In this document: positions 45,944 to 53,415 of the stretch, piece by piece
How positions within the stretch are numbered: the first letter of the stretch is position 1
Layout: each line of letters starts with the position of its first letter
NCBI RefSeq assembly: GCF_041514305.1
Contig: NZ_JBGMWH010000014.1
Coordinates: 35,066-99,065, forward strand
Length of the DNA stretch: 64,000 nt
Origin: Salinarimonas chemoclinalis
Lineage (GTDB): Bacteria; Pseudomonadota; Alphaproteobacteria; Rhizobiales; Beijerinckiaceae
Direction of reading: 5' to 3'
Made by a program: the position numbers and the translations under genes
Notes under the pieces: generated by a model
The model's database searches: none
Told to the model about the DNA's origin: nothing
The model's input: the letters and a program-made list of their open reading frames with translations, nothing else

Positions 45944-46540
45944 TCACGCCGCGCTCTCGCCGTCGCCGCTCTTGTCCTCGTGGCGCATGATCAGCGGCGT
46001 CTGGGCGAGCGCGAAGGCGAGCGTGATCGGCATGATGCCGAAGACCTTGAAGCTCACCCAGAAGTCGGTCGTCTGCGTGCGCCAGACCACCTCGTTGATC
46101 GCGGCGAGCACGAAGAAGAACAGTCCCCAGCGGAAGGTGAGCTTGCGCCAGCCCTCCTCGGTGAGCTTGAAGACGGAATCGAGCACGATCGTCAGCAGCG
46201 ACTTGCCGAAGAAGAGTCCCCCGAGCAGCACCGCGCCGAAGAGGGAATTCACGATCGTCGGCTTGAGCTTGATGAACAGCTCGTCGGCGAGGATCAGCGT
46301 CAGGGCGCCGAAGACGACGACCACCACGCCCGAGACGAGGGGCATCATCGGCAGGCGCTTCACCAGCGCGTAGTGGATCGCCAGCGCGATCACCGTCGCC
46401 ACCACGAAGACCGCGGTCGCCGTCATGATGTCCCAGCGCTGGTTGGCGAAGAAGAACAGCCCGAGCGGCCCGAGCTCCAGAGCGAGCTTGGCGATCGGGT
46501 TCAGGTGCGCCGGGTGGGCGGGATCCTCGGTCTTCAGCAT
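45944..46540 (-). CDS. yciB: inner-membrane-spanning protein YciB (septation protein A)
   Basis: 198-residue membrane protein with five or six spans. LALELGPLGLFFFAN, KPTIVNSLFGAVLLGGLFFG, GWRKLTFRWGLFFFVLAAINE and WVSFKVFGIMPITLAFA are YciB/IspZ signatures. It affects envelope integrity and division in enterobacteria and Shigella. Start ATG 46540 (MLKTEDPAHPAH); upstream in-frame codons lack conservation. Confidence 0.9.
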   Translation of the reverse strand: MLKTEDPAHPAHLNPIAKLALELGPLGLFFFANQRWDIMTATAVFVVATVIALAIHYALVKRLPMMPLVSGVVVVVFGALTLILADELFIKLKPTIVNSLFGAVLLGGLFFGKSLLTIVLDSVFKLTEEGWRKLTFRWGLFFFVLAAINEVVWRTQTTDFWVSFKVFGIMPITLAFALAQTPLIMRHEDKSGDGESAA

Positions 46541-46674
46541 GGCCCGGAACCTACGCGGCGCGGGCGCGCGGGGCAAGCGCCCCGAGGGTCGCGAACCCGA
46601 GACCGGCCGCGTTGCTCGCACAGCCGACGCGATCTATCTTGGTGAGGCCCGAGTGAACGAGGAAGGAGGCGCCG

Positions 46675-46923
46675 ATGACGACCCTGACCCTCCACGACAT
46701 TCCCGACGAAGAGACGCGGGCGCTCAGCGCGCGCGCCGCGCGCAACGGTCGCTCGCTCGAGGCCGAGGTCCGGGCGATCCTGCGCGAGGCCGCGCGGGGC
46801 GAGCCGAAGCCGGACGAAGGAGGGCTGGCGACGGCGATACGCCGCCGCTTCGCGCCTTACGGGGGTGTCGAACTGTCGTTGCCGACGCGATCGGAAGCGC
46901 GTGAGCCCCCGAGCTTCGAGTGA
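46675..46923 (+). CDS. FitA-type ribbon-helix-helix antitoxin
   Basis: 82 residues. The N-terminal RHH domain TLTLHDIPDEETRALSARAARNGRSLEAEVRAIL is typical of FitA/VapB antitoxins; the C-terminal half (RRFAPYGGVELSLP) is the toxin-neutralising part. A GAAGGAGG ribosome-binding site lies just upstream of ATG 46675. The stop overlaps the toxin GTG start (GTGA). It would bind the toxin and repress its own promoter. Confidence 0.85.
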   Translation: MTTLTLHDIPDEETRALSARAARNGRSLEAEVRAILREAARGEPKPDEGGLATAIRRRFAPYGGVELSLPTRSEAREPPSFE

Positions 46924-47345
46924 TTATTCTCGATACGAACGTCGTCTCTGAGCTGATGCGGCCTGAGCCGGCTTCTGCAGTGTTCGCATTCGTCGACGCG
47001 TGATCCCGATCATCGCTCTTCACGACGACGATCGTGCAGGCGGAGATCCTCTCGGGCATCGCATTCATGCCGAGAGGGCGGCGGCGGGCTTCACTCCATG
47101 CCGACGCACAGAAGCTCTTTTCCTTCGATTTCGCGGAGCGAGTGCTTCCTTTCGACGACGCTGCCGCCGTTCATTTCGCGGAATTGCGCGCGCGACGTCG
47201 CGCGCAGGGCCGCCCCTTGATCGGTTTCGACGGGCTCATCGCAGCGGTCGCCCGCTCTCGCGGTGCAATCGTGGCGACCCGTAACGTCCGCGATTTCGAG
47301 GCCTGCGGGATCGATGTGATCGATCCGTGGACCCCCGCCGGCTGA
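46920..47345 (+). pseudogene. FitB/VapC PIN-domain toxin, interrupted by an in-frame stop
   Basis: The frame begins at GTG 46920 with VIILDTNVVSELMRPEPAS, stops after 27 codons at TGA 47001-47003, and continues in the same frame with RSSLFTTTIVQAEIL, RVLPFDDAAA, FDGLIAAVARSRG and ATRNVRDFEACGIDVIDPW to the true end. All PIN acidic residues are still encoded, so the gene differs from an intact toxin by one codon. Restart at GTG 47034 would omit the first catalytic Asp. Codons are less GC-biased than in neighbours, a sign of transfer. A sequencing error is possible. Confidence 0.85.
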
Positions 47346-47367
47346 ATGTGCCGCATCGCCACCCTCT

Positions 47368-48693
47368 TCAAGCCGGCAGCGACCCGTTCGCCGCCAGCAC
47401 GCTCCCCGCGAGATACAGCGACCCGCAGATCAGCACCCGCGGCGGCGCCTCCCACACCGTTTCGTTGAGGACGGCGAGCGCCGCCTCGACGCTCGGCGCG
47501 GTCGAGGTGACGAGGCCCACCGAGGCGGCGATGGCGGCGACCTCCTCCGGCGGGCGCGCGGCCATCTGCGAGGGGATGGGCACGCAGATCACCTCGCGCG
47601 CGAGGCCCGCGAAGTTCTCGAGGAAGCCGGCCGCGTCCTTGGTGCCCAGCATGCCGACGATCATCACGAGCGGCGCGTCCGCGCGCTCGGCCCGGTCGGC
47701 CATGGCGGCGGCGACGGCGCGGCCGCCGTCGGGGTTGTGGCCGCCGTCGACCCAGACCTCCGCGCCCTCCGGCGCGAGCGCCGGCAGCACGCCGCGGGTG
47801 AGGCGCTGGAGGCGCCCGGGCCATTCGACCGCGACCATCCCGCGCTCGAAGGCCTCCGTCGGCAGGCGTGCGAAGCCGGCCGCGCGCAGGCCGGCGATGG
47901 CGGCGCCGGCGTTGACGAACTGGTGCGCGCCGGGCAGCCGCGGCATCGGCAGGTCGAGGAGCCCGTCGTCGTCCTCGTAGACGAGCCGGCCGCCCTCCTC
48001 GTGAGTCGAGAAATCCTGCCCGCCGACGCGGATGCGCGAGGCCCGCGCGCGCTCGGCGGCGGCCACGAGCGTGCGCTCGGCCGCCTCGTGGTCCTGATGC
48101 GCGATCACCGCCGGGCAGCCGCGCTTGAAGATGCCCGCCTTCTCGCCGGCGATCTTCTCGATCGTGTCGCCGAGATACTCCGCGTGATCGAGGCCGATCG
48201 AGGTGACGATCGCCGCCGCCGGCTCGGCGATCACGTTGGTCGCGTCGAGCCGCCCGCCGAGGCCGACCTCGAGCAGGAGCACATCCGCCGGCTCCTCGGC
48301 GAACAGCGCCAGCGCGGCGGCGGTGGTGATCTCGAAGACGGTGATCGGCTCGCCCTCGTTCGCCGCCTCGCAGGCACGCAGCGTCTCGACGAGCCGCTCC
48401 TCCGGCACGAAGACGCCGCCGCCGGGACGACCGAGCCGGATGCGCTCGTGGAAGCGCACGAGATGCGGCGAGGTGTAGACGTGCACGACGAGCCCCGCCG
48501 CCTCCAGGATCGCGCGCATGAAGGCGATGGTCGAGCCCTTGCCGTTCGTGCCCGCGACGTGGATCGTCGGCGGCAGGCGCTTCTCCGGGTGCCCGAGCCG
48601 CGCGAGGAGCCGCTCGATGCGCACGAGCGAGAAGTCGATCGACTTCGGGTGAAGCGCGAGAAAGCGCGCGAGGATGGCGTCCGACGACTCCAT
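47368..48693 (-). CDS. folC: bifunctional folylpolyglutamate/dihydrofolate synthase
   Basis: 441-residue Mur-ligase-family enzyme that joins dihydropteroate with glutamate and extends folate polyglutamates. The P-loop HVAGTNGKGSTIAF (about 46-59), YTSPHLVRFHERIR, the Mg-binding EVGLGGRLDATN, TSIGLDHAEYLG and DGGHNPDG are all present. It follows accD by a short gap in the same direction, an order widespread in proteobacteria. Confidence 0.94.
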   Translation of the reverse strand: MESSDAILARFLALHPKSIDFSLVRIERLLARLGHPEKRLPPTIHVAGTNGKGSTIAFMRAILEAAGLVVHVYTSPHLVRFHERIRLGRPGGGVFVPEERLVETLRACEAANEGEPITVFEITTAAALALFAEEPADVLLLEVGLGGRLDATNVIAEPAAAIVTSIGLDHAEYLGDTIEKIAGEKAGIFKRGCPAVIAHQDHEAAERTLVAAAERARASRIRVGGQDFSTHEEGGRLVYEDDDGLLDLPMPRLPGAHQFVNAGAAIAGLRAAGFARLPTEAFERGMVAVEWPGRLQRLTRGVLPALAPEGAEVWVDGGHNPDGGRAVAAAMADRAERADAPLVMIVGMLGTKDAAGFLENFAGLAREVICVPIPSQMAARPPEEVAAIAASVGLVTSTAPSVEAALAVLNETVWEAPPRVLICGSLYLAGSVLAANGSLPA

Positions 48694-48734
48694 GGGCGGC
48701 GGCCTGTGTCAGCGTTGGGGGTGCGGCGCGCGCG

Positions 48735-49769
48735 TCAGCCGCGCGCGGTCTCGGGTGCGGCGGGCTCGGGACGGCTCTCGGCGAGGCGCTCGACCCGGCC
48801 CTCCGCGTCCGCCGCATCCGTCTCGCCCGCATCGCCCTGCGGCCGCTCGATGGCGAGCGGCGCGTCGCCCGCGCGCTTCTCGAGCGACACGGCCTGCGGC
48901 GCGGCGGCGGTCGCCGCCTCGAGCGCGGGCGCCTTGGTGAGGAGGCGCAGGAGCGTGACGAGCGTGCCCTTCAGCTCGCGCCGGTCGACGACCATGTCGA
49001 CCATGCCGTGCTCCTTGAGGTACTCGGCCCGCTGGAAGCCCTCCGGCAGCTTCTCGCGGATCGTCTGCTCGATCACGCGCGCGCCCGCGAAGCCGATCAC
49101 GGCGCCGGGCTCGGCGATGTGGATGTCGCCGAGCATGGCGTAGGAGGCCGAGACGCCGCCGGTCGTCGGGTGGGTGAGCACCACGACGTAGGGCAGGCGC
49201 GCCTCCTTGAGGCGGCGCAGCGCCACCGTCGTGCGCGGCATCTGCATCAGCGACAGGATTCCTTCCTGCATGCGCGCGCCGCCCGACGCCACGAACAGCA
49301 CGAAGGGCGTCCTGCGGGCATGGGCGGTCTCGGCGGCGGTGACGATCGCCTCGCCCGCCGCCATGCCCAGCGACCCGCCCATGAAGGCGAAGTCCTGCAC
49401 CGCGACCGTGGTGTCGAGCCCGCCCACCGCACCGACGGCGACGCGCACGGCGTCGGGCATTCCGGTCTTGGCGCGGTTCTCCTTGAGCCGGTCGACGTAG
49501 CGCTTCTCGTCGCGGAACTTGAGCGGGTCGGTCGCGACCTCGGGCAGCGCGATCTCCTCCCAGGCTCCGTCGAAGACGCTGGCGAGCCGGTCGCGCGCGC
49601 CCATGCGCAGATGATGGTTCGACCCGGGAATGACCCAGAGATTGGCTTCGACGTCCTTGTGGAAGACCATCTGCCCGGTATCCGGGCACTTGATCCAGAG
49701 GTTGTCGGGCGTCTCGCGCTTGAACAGCGTCTTGATGCGCGGACGAACGACGTCGGAGATCCAGTTCAT
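48735..49769 (-). CDS. accD: acetyl-CoA carboxylase carboxyltransferase subunit beta
   Basis: 344 residues; forms the carboxyltransferase with AccA in the first step of fatty-acid synthesis. The body has GMPDAVRVAVG, VQDFAFMGGSLGMAAGEAI, FVASGGARMQEGILSLMQM and THPTTGGVSASYAMLGD, binding carboxybiotin and acetyl-CoA. The N-terminal zinc ribbon of E. coli AccD has four cysteines; here it reads KCPDTGQ...WVIPGSN and keeps only one, as I recall for other alphaproteobacteria. A variable Ala/Glu-rich tail follows residue about 290. Confidence 0.94.
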   Translation of the reverse strand: MNWISDVVRPRIKTLFKRETPDNLWIKCPDTGQMVFHKDVEANLWVIPGSNHHLRMGARDRLASVFDGAWEEIALPEVATDPLKFRDEKRYVDRLKENRAKTGMPDAVRVAVGAVGGLDTTVAVQDFAFMGGSLGMAAGEAIVTAAETAHARRTPFVLFVASGGARMQEGILSLMQMPRTTVALRRLKEARLPYVVVLTHPTTGGVSASYAMLGDIHIAEPGAVIGFAGARVIEQTIREKLPEGFQRAEYLKEHGMVDMVVDRRELKGTLVTLLRLLTKAPALEAATAAAPQAVSLEKRAGDAPLAIERPQGDAGETDAADAEGRVERLAESRPEPAAPETARG

Positions 49770-49930
49770 GGGCGGCTTTCCTCGCGCGCACGGTCGGGCG
49801 CGGTGGGCAGGGCGCTATGGGGTTGGTGCGCGGCTGGCGCCTCTCATAGTCCAAATGGCGGAGGGATGCCAATCCGAGCAGGCGCGGACCCGTGTGGCGA
49901 ATCTTGCGGTGCCGCACGGATCCCGCGGCG

Positions 49931-49951
49931 CCCATGGTTGTGACGCATGGG
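49931..49951. promoter_or_regulatory. inverted repeat upstream of the AraC-type regulator
   Basis: CCCATG, 9-base spacer, CATGGG, centred 59 bases before the regulator start. The one-turn half-site distance fits a dimeric binding site. Whether the AraC protein or another regulator uses it is unknown. Confidence 0.3.
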
Positions 49952-49999
49952 AATTCTGGCACACTCCATGCCTCGCCGCGGCGGAGGAGGCCCGGACGA

Positions 50000-50890
50000 A
50001 TGCAGGGCGCAGCCTACGACAGCCTGGAGGCCTTCTACCGGGCCGCCTACGGCGAGACGCTCGTCGAGGTGGCGGCGCCGGTGGCGCTCGGCACGACGCT
50101 GATCGCGGCGCGCCAGGGCGCAGGCGACTATTCCGACGCCCCCGTGCCGGACCTCGTCATCACCCGAGGGCTGTCGCGCCTCATTCCCTGCACGCTCGAC
50201 GTGGGCAGCGGCCGTTTCCGGTCGACCGTGCCCCGCAACGGGTTCGTGGTGGTCCCGCCCGAAACGCGGACGACGATCCTGCTGGATCGGCCGAACATGA
50301 TCGAGTTCCTGGCCATTCCCTACGCGCCACTGCGCGCGCTCTGCGCGGAGCACCCGCTGCCGGCGGACGGGCATTTCGGCGGGCTTCACAGCCGCGCGCT
50401 GGAGAGCCCCGCCTTCACCGCCGCCTTCGTGCGGATCACCACCGAGATCCGCGCGGGCAATCTCAACGGCCCGATGTTCGTGGAGGGGCTGCTCATGCAG
50501 ATCGTCGCCATGATGATGGCGACGGCCGATCGCCCCCTGCCGATCCCACGCGGCGGGCTCGCACCCTGGCAGCTCGGGCGTGCGACGGACTACCTGCGGG
50601 AGCATCATGCCGAGGCGGTCTCGCTGCGCGAGCTCGCGACCCTCGTCGACCTCTCGGTCTTCCACTTCGCCCGCGCCTTCAAGATCTCGACCGGCTTGCC
50701 GCCCCACCGCTACCAGACGGCGATCCGCATGGAGCGGGCGCGGCTCCTGCTGGCGACGACGAGCGCGCCCGTGACCGAAATCGCCTTCGCGCTCGGCTAC
50801 GACAGCTCCCAGAGCTTCGCGCGCGCCTTCCGCGGCGCGCATGCGATCTCGCCGACGCGCTTCCGGCAGGCGCGGGCACGCGTCGGCTGA
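50000..50890 (+). CDS. AraC-family transcriptional regulator
   Basis: 296 residues. A cupin-like sensor half is followed by the AraC helix-turn-helix pair: VSLRELATLVDLSVFHFARAFK and TEIAFALGYDSSQSFARAFR, with GLPPHRYQTAIRMERAR between them. The effector is unknown. ATG 50000 is preceded by GGAGGAGG. The DUF1579 gene 160 bases downstream is a possible partner. It is divergent from accD. Confidence 0.87.
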   Translation: MQGAAYDSLEAFYRAAYGETLVEVAAPVALGTTLIAARQGAGDYSDAPVPDLVITRGLSRLIPCTLDVGSGRFRSTVPRNGFVVVPPETRTTILLDRPNMIEFLAIPYAPLRALCAEHPLPADGHFGGLHSRALESPAFTAAFVRITTEIRAGNLNGPMFVEGLLMQIVAMMMATADRPLPIPRGGLAPWQLGRATDYLREHHAEAVSLRELATLVDLSVFHFARAFKISTGLPPHRYQTAIRMERARLLLATTSAPVTEIAFALGYDSSQSFARAFRGAHAISPTRFRQARARVG

Positions 50891-51050
50891 TCGCCGGAGC
50901 CCGCCTTCGTCGCACCCCTCCCGTCGTCTCGGGCGCGCGATGCGCGCCGATTTGCGCAAGCGCCGCCACCTCGCGCAATCCGCGGAACGACAGGGGCGCC
51001 CGGCATGCCACAGGGTCGGGGCGTCCGATGGACGGACCTGGAGACCTGTC

Positions 51051-51629
51051 ATGAAAGCCCTCTTCGCCGGCGTCGCCCTCGCGACGCTCCTCGCCGTCTC
51101 GACGCCCACCGTCGCGGCCGACGACCTCTCCGCCAGCGCCCGCCTCGCCATGCCCGGACCGAGCCATGCCTTGCTCGAGCCGTTGATCGGCACGTGGAAC
51201 GTCGAAATGCGCGTCTATCCCGGCCCGGGCGCCGAGCCCTTCGTGGCGCAGGGCCTCAGCGCCACGCGGGAATGGATCCTCGGCGGTCGCTATCTCCAGG
51301 AGCATCTCTCCGGCGACGTCTTCGGCGTGCCGTCCGAGCGCATCGCGATCCTCGGCTACAACAATCTCGAGCAGCGCTTCGAGCTCGCCACCTTCGACAC
51401 GTTCGAGCCGGGATCGATGATCTACCAGGGCGCCGCGATGCGCGACGGGACGATCAGCGTCCTCGGCGACAGCACCGAGGCGGGCATGGGCGCGGAGCCG
51501 ACCGGGCGCAAGCGCACCATCCGCTTCGAATTCGAGATGACGGAGGCGGGCTCGGTGGAGCGCATCTTCGTGCGCTATCCGGGCGGGGAGGAATTTCTGT
51601 TCGTGGAGCAGATCTTCACGGCGGGCTGA
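51051..51629 (+). CDS. DUF1579 secreted protein
   Basis: 192 residues. Signal peptide MKALFAGVALATLLAVSTP ends near TVAADD. The mature protein begins with a helix and the family motif EPLIGTWNVEMRVYPGPGAEP, then TREWILGGRYLQEHL and FEFEMTEAGSVERIFVRY, a beta-barrel-like DUF1579 fold. Function unknown. Its stop overlaps the tail of the convergent LysR gene by 14 bases. Confidence 0.78.
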   Translation: MKALFAGVALATLLAVSTPTVAADDLSASARLAMPGPSHALLEPLIGTWNVEMRVYPGPGAEPFVAQGLSATREWILGGRYLQEHLSGDVFGVPSERIAILGYNNLEQRFELATFDTFEPGSMIYQGAAMRDGTISVLGDSTEAGMGAEPTGRKRTIRFEFEMTEAGSVERIFVRYPGGEEFLFVEQIFTAG

Positions 51630-52539
51630 CGGGCGTCACCGGGCGCGCGCTCGGCAGCGCGGCGCAGATCTCGACGATCCGCGCCCGCAGCCAGGCCTGC
51701 GCCCGGTCGCTTCTGGCGAACGGCGACCAGAGCATCTGCAGCCGCCAGGGCGCCAGCGCCGGAAGCGGCAGCGCGAAGACCCCGAGCCCCGCGCCGAAGC
51801 GCGCCGCCGCGCAGGAGGGGACGGCGGCCACGAGATCGCTCGCGCGCAGGATCTCGGGCAGCGCCATCAGGTGCGGGAGCGCGAGCCGCACCCGTCGCGA
51901 CAGGCCCTGCGCGGCGAGCAGCTCGTCGACGATCCCGGTGGCGTCGCGCCCCTGCGTCACGAGCACGTGGTCGAGCGCGGCGAAGCCCGTCGTGTCGAGC
52001 GGGGTGCGCAGGACGGGGTGGCCGGCGCGGGCGACGCCGACGAGCCGCTCCGTGAGGAGCCCGGTGACCACCGTGCGCTCCGGCGGCTCTCCGAAGACAC
52101 CGATGGCGACGTCGACCGCGCCGCGATCGATCAGGGCGCCGACCTCGCGCTTCTCGTAGCCGACGATGCGGAGATCGGCGCCGGGTGCGGCGTCGGCGAG
52201 GCGGGCGACGAGGGCGGGGGCGACGACGGCGCTGCCGTAGTCCGTCATGGCGACGGTGAAGACCGATGCGGTGGTCGCGGGGTCGAACGGGCGCTCCTCG
52301 TCGATCGCCCCGCGCAGGTCCGCGAGCGCGGAGAGGATCGTGGGCGCGAGGCGTCGCGCCTTCGGCGTCGGCTCCATGCGCCGGCCGACATAGGAGAAGA
52401 GCTCGTCGTCGAACTCCCGACGCAGCCGCCCGAGGGCGGCGCTCGTCGCCGGCTGGCTGAGCCCCAGCATCCGCGCCGCCGCCGACACGCTGCGGGTCTT
52501 GTCGAGGGCCTCGAAGGCGAGGAGCAGGTTCAGGTCCAT
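51616..52539 (-). CDS. LysR-family transcriptional regulator
   Basis: 307 residues. The N-terminal winged helix MDLNLLLAFEALDKTRSVS with AARMLGLSQPATSAALGRLR is of the NodD/SyrM-like LysR type, followed by the alpha/beta effector domain. It is divergently oriented to the SDR gene at 52659 with a 119-base gap, the usual layout for a LysR regulator and its target. A T-N11-A box lies 10 bases before its start. Confidence 0.9.
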   Translation of the reverse strand: MDLNLLLAFEALDKTRSVSAAARMLGLSQPATSAALGRLRREFDDELFSYVGRRMEPTPKARRLAPTILSALADLRGAIDEERPFDPATTASVFTVAMTDYGSAVVAPALVARLADAAPGADLRIVGYEKREVGALIDRGAVDVAIGVFGEPPERTVVTGLLTERLVGVARAGHPVLRTPLDTTGFAALDHVLVTQGRDATGIVDELLAAQGLSRRVRLALPHLMALPEILRASDLVAAVPSCAAARFGAGLGVFALPLPALAPWRLQMLWSPFARSDRAQAWLRARIVEICAALPSARPVTPVSPP

Positions 52540-52546
52540 CGGCTCG

Positions 52547-52567
52547 TCTATCCATGAAGTAGATAGA
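52547..52567. promoter_or_regulatory. LysR-type T-N11-A inverted repeat
   Basis: TCTATC, 9-base spacer CATGAAGTA, GATAGA. The core ATC-N9-GAT meets the T-N11-A rule for LysR sites. It lies between the divergent LysR and SDR genes, close to the lysR start codon, where binding could give both autorepression and activation of the SDR gene. Confidence 0.5.
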
Positions 52568-52658
52568 TGCTATTCGACTGAACGAATTGCCGCCAGTCCG
52601 GCCCCGCCACATCTGCGCTCCATCGGCGGCACGAGCCGCTCCATCGGAGATCAGACCC

Positions 52659-53324
52659 ATGACCACAACCCCCCTCGCCATCGTCGCCGGCGTCGGTCCC
52701 GGCGTCGGCGCCGCCGTCGCCCGCCGCTTCGCTCGCGACGGCTTCCGCGTCGCGCTCGTCGCCCGCGACGAGGCGCGCCTCGCCGACCTCGCGGCGCAGG
52801 TCACGAATGCCGGCGGCGTCGCCGCCTCGTATTCCGCCGACCTGTCCGACCACGTCGAGATCCGTCGCGTGATCGCGGCGATCCTGCGCGACCATGGCCG
52901 TCCGAGCGTGCTCGTCTGGAACGCCGCGGTGTGGGCGGAAAGCCCCGTGATGGCGCTCGAAGCCGATGCCTTCGACCGCGAGTTGCGGCTCGGTCTCACC
53001 GGCGCGGCGACCGCGATGCGCGCGGTCGCGCCCGCGATGAGCGCGGGCGGGGGCACGATCCTCGCGACCGGCGGCGGGCTCGCGCTCGTGCCGCAGTACG
53101 GCGGCGCCGTTCCGGCGCTGACCGCGGTGAAGTCCGGCCTGCGCGGCTTCGTCCACGCCGCCGCACCGGAATTCGCCGCGATGGGCATCCGGCTCGCCAC
53201 CGTGACCATCGCCGGGCAGGTCGCGCCGGGCGGGCCGTTCGATCCGGACCGGATCGCCGAGGCCTTCTTCGCGGCACACGCGGCCCCGACGGCCGAGGTC
53301 GAGACGGTCTTCTCGGGCGCCTGA
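52659..53324 (+). CDS. short-chain dehydrogenase-like protein, active site degenerate
   Basis: 221 residues. The Rossmann fold is intact: GVGPGVGAAVARRFA cofactor loop, YSADLSD, and VWNAAVW in place of NNAG. The catalytic pair is not: where YxxxK is expected the sequence reads LTAVK, and the preceding Ser is in a Gly run (ATGGGLAL). It may still bind NAD(P)H without acting as a classical dehydrogenase. The family member is paired with a divergent LysR regulator. Substrate unknown. Confidence 0.8.
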   Translation: MTTTPLAIVAGVGPGVGAAVARRFARDGFRVALVARDEARLADLAAQVTNAGGVAASYSADLSDHVEIRRVIAAILRDHGRPSVLVWNAAVWAESPVMALEADAFDRELRLGLTGAATAMRAVAPAMSAGGGTILATGGGLALVPQYGGAVPALTAVKSGLRGFVHAAAPEFAAMGIRLATVTIAGQVAPGGPFDPDRIAEAFFAAHAAPTAEVETVFSGA

Positions 53325-53415
53325 CGCGCCCGTTCCGCGCCGGGGGAGCAAGCCGCGCCACGCGGCCGGCCCCGGCGCGCCCCATACAGAGCCTGCACGC
53401 CGTGAGGACATCGCC

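Noticed and set aside
47001..47003. TGA in the toxin gene read as selenocysteine
   Set aside because: PIN toxins do not use selenocysteine, the position is not catalytic, and no SECIS-like hairpin directly follows.
48735..49769. AccD with missing zinc-ribbon cysteines as a damaged gene
   Set aside because: Loss of these cysteines is, to my knowledge, shared by alphaproteobacterial AccD proteins. The catalytic body is intact.
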